Positions 4,108-5,461 of a stretch of 5,461 nucleotides of DNA are shown one piece after another. The notes under the pieces are model-generated. The model saw only the letters and a program-made list of their open reading frames with translations, was not told the origin of the DNA and did not search any database. The DNA is taken from the NCBI GenBank assembly GCA_002338715.1, contig DDIR01000090.1:1-5461 (forward strand). The letters run 5' to 3'. The position numbers and the translations under genes are program-made. The stretch is from Phycisphaerales bacterium UBA1845 (GTDB lineage Bacteria; Planctomycetota; Phycisphaerae; UBA1845). Numbering within the stretch: the stretch's first letter is position 1; every line of letters starts with the position of its first letter.

Positions 4108-5461
4108 TTGTTGAAGTGGCTTCGACAACTTGGGGCGAAGAAGACCGGCGCAAACGATGCATCGAGTCGTCGAGCCGTATTCGTGCGCGGTAAATATGAT
4201 TCCGCACAAACCACGCTTGAGAACCGTCGCCACTGGATCAACGCCGATCATCTCTCGGCCAACACCGCAATCAGCGCCGATGTGCGCCGTACCCTCCGCA
4301 GCCGGACGCGATACGAAGTCGCGAACAACTCCTATGCCAAGGGTATCGTGCTGACGTTGGCCAACTATGTGGTGGGTACAGGCCCCCGGTTGCAGATGCT
4401 CAGCGACGATCCATCCGTCAACCGCGTCATCGAAAAGGAATTCACCCGCTGGGCCAAGGCCATCGGTCTGGCGCACAAGTTGCGCACCATGCGCATCGGT
4501 CAGTGCGAATCAGGAGAGTGCTTCGGTTTGCTGGCGACCAACCCGCGGGTGGCGGCACCGGTGCAACTCGACGTGCGGCTGATTGAAGCCGATCAGGTTG
4601 CAACACCTTGGCCGGTAGCGCGGCGCGACACCAATGTCGTCGACGGCATCATCCTCGACGAGTTCGGCAATCCGGTCGCGTACTCGATTCTGCGGCGACA
4701 TCCCGGTGATAGCAGTGCGCTGCGTTTGGGCGGTGCTGAATTCGACATGCTACCCGCCGATTCAGTGATACACCTATTCCGCGCGGATCGCCCCGGTCAA
4801 AACCGTGGCGTGCCGGAAGTGACCTCGTCACTTTCGTTGTTTGCAACACTGCGGCGTTACACGCTCGCAGTGCTCGCTTCAGCAGAACAGGCAGCGTTGC
4901 CGTCCGGCGTGATCTACACCGATGCACCGGCGGACGCGGAAGCAGCCGGTGTCGAGCCGATGGATGCTGTCGAGATGGATCGCGGCACTTGGTTGACCAT
5001 GCCCTTTGGTTGGAAGATCGGTCAACTCAAAGCTGAGCAACCCACAACAGTGTATGGCGACTTCAAGCACGAAGTGATCAACGAGATCGCCCGCTGTTTG
5101 AACATGCCGTTCAACATCGCAGCCGGTAATTCGAGTGGCTACAACTACGCCTCGGGCCGGTTGGACCATCAGGCGTTCTTCAAAGCCATTCGCATTGATC
5201 AGGCATATCTCGGTGACATGGTTCTCGACCGCGTGTTCAAGGCGTGGATCGATGAAGCGGTACTCATTGAGGGCTACCTGCCGCAAGCCGTGCGCACGCT
5301 CGATGTCGATTTGCCGCATCAGTGGTTCTGGGATGGCTTTGAGCATGTCGATCCAGCGAAGGAAGCGAATGCACAGGCGACGCGGCTGGCGAGCAAGACG
5401 ACGACACTTGCAGCGGAATATGCCAAGGCTGGCCTCGACTGGGAGAGCGAACTGCGGCAAC
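4108..5461 (+). CDS. Lambda-type portal protein, C-terminus beyond the window
   Basis: The portal is the dodecameric ring at the capsid vertex through which terminase drives DNA and to which the tail joins. From TTG 4108 the frame runs 451 codons to the right edge; lambda gpB is 533 aa, so most of the protein is present. After a basic N-terminus (LKWLRQLGAKK), the family signatures follow in order: KYDSAQTTLENRRHW (29-43), NNSYAKG (73-79), NYVVGTGPRLQ with GTGP at 90-93, RLIEADQV (157-164), HLFRADRPGQNRGVP (222-236) and NMPFNIAAGNSSGYNYASGR (332-351). The last two are the most diagnostic of this portal family. There is no frameshift. The start follows the previous stop by 1 nt and uses GGGAG at 4094-4098. 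The non-ATG start and the window edge make the gene easy to miss. Confidence 0.95.
   Translation, partial: MLKWLRQLGAKKTGANDASSRRAVFVRGKYDSAQTTLENRRHWINADHLSANTAISADVRRTLRSRTRYEVANNSYAKGIVLTLANYVVGTGPRLQMLSDDPSVNRVIEKEFTRWAKAIGLAHKLRTMRIGQCESGECFGLLATNPRVAAPVQLDVRLIEADQVATPWPVARRDTNVVDGIILDEFGNPVAYSILRRHPGDSSALRLGGAEFDMLPADSVIHLFRADRPGQNRGVPEVTSSLSLFATLRRYTLAVLASAEQAALPSGVIYTDAPADAEAAGVEPMDAVEMDRGTWLTMPFGWKIGQLKAEQPTTVYGDFKHEVINEIARCLNMPFNIAAGNSSGYNYASGRLDHQAFFKAIRIDQAYLGDMVLDRVFKAWIDEAVLIEGYLPQAVRTLDVDLPHQWFWDGFEHVDPAKEANAQATRLASKTTTLAAEYAKAGLDWESELRQ

Noticed and set aside
4879..5460. 193-aa minus-strand open frame at the right edge
   Set aside because: It is antisense to the portal gene, which carries clear family motifs in this stretch.
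1..5461. tRNA genes, rRNA, CRISPR arrays, integrase or attachment sites
   Set aside because: No cloverleaf, no spaced repeat series, no recombinase motifs and no recognisable attachment core were seen.

Overview
The window is the packaging and portal segment of a lambda-type (tailed, dsDNA) prophage or phage. It begins just left of the terminase genes and runs off the right edge inside the portal gene. The order [small winged-helix protein] - large terminase (GpA type) - [64-aa protein] - lambda-type portal matches lambda Nu1-A-W-B. The late genes are GC-rich (sampled 60-bp blocks of the terminase gene are about 60-70% GC). From remembered resemblance of the small proteins and of the gene set, I suspect a Planctomycetota host. 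That is an inference the window does not prove.

Layout. Bases 1-121 hold the 5' end of a divergent minus-strand gene that leaves the window. Bases 122-312 are a gene-free divergent spacer with three copies of a GTGTC-type motif close to the terminase start. From 313 onward everything reads on the plus strand: a 78-aa winged-helix-like protein (313-549), the 760-aa terminase large subunit (539-2821) and a 61-aa NrdR-like zinc ribbon (2818-3003), joined by short stop/start overlaps that suggest translational coupling.

Next comes a compositionally distinct stretch (about 43-47% GC in sampled blocks). It holds a 10-codon leader ORF with a strong Shine-Dalgarno (3037-3069), an HNH nuclease (3066-3545) and a probable 46-aa protein (3549-3689). 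It is followed by an unusual element (3702-3848) in which two intrinsic terminators are nested inside a long inverted repeat with a perfect 12-bp inner arm. After this interruption the morphogenesis genes resume with a 64-aa gpW-position protein (3912-4106) and the TTG-initiated portal (4108 to the right edge).

How it works together. The small winged-helix protein and/or the matching domain fused to the terminase N-terminus would recognise packaging sites. The terminase ATPase and nuclease translocate and cut DNA through the portal, and the HNH protein may assist cutting or be a selfish passenger. The most unusual features are the paired winged-helix domains (one free, one fused to TerL), the low-GC HNH cassette ending in the nested terminator element, and the leader-ORF coupling of the HNH gene.
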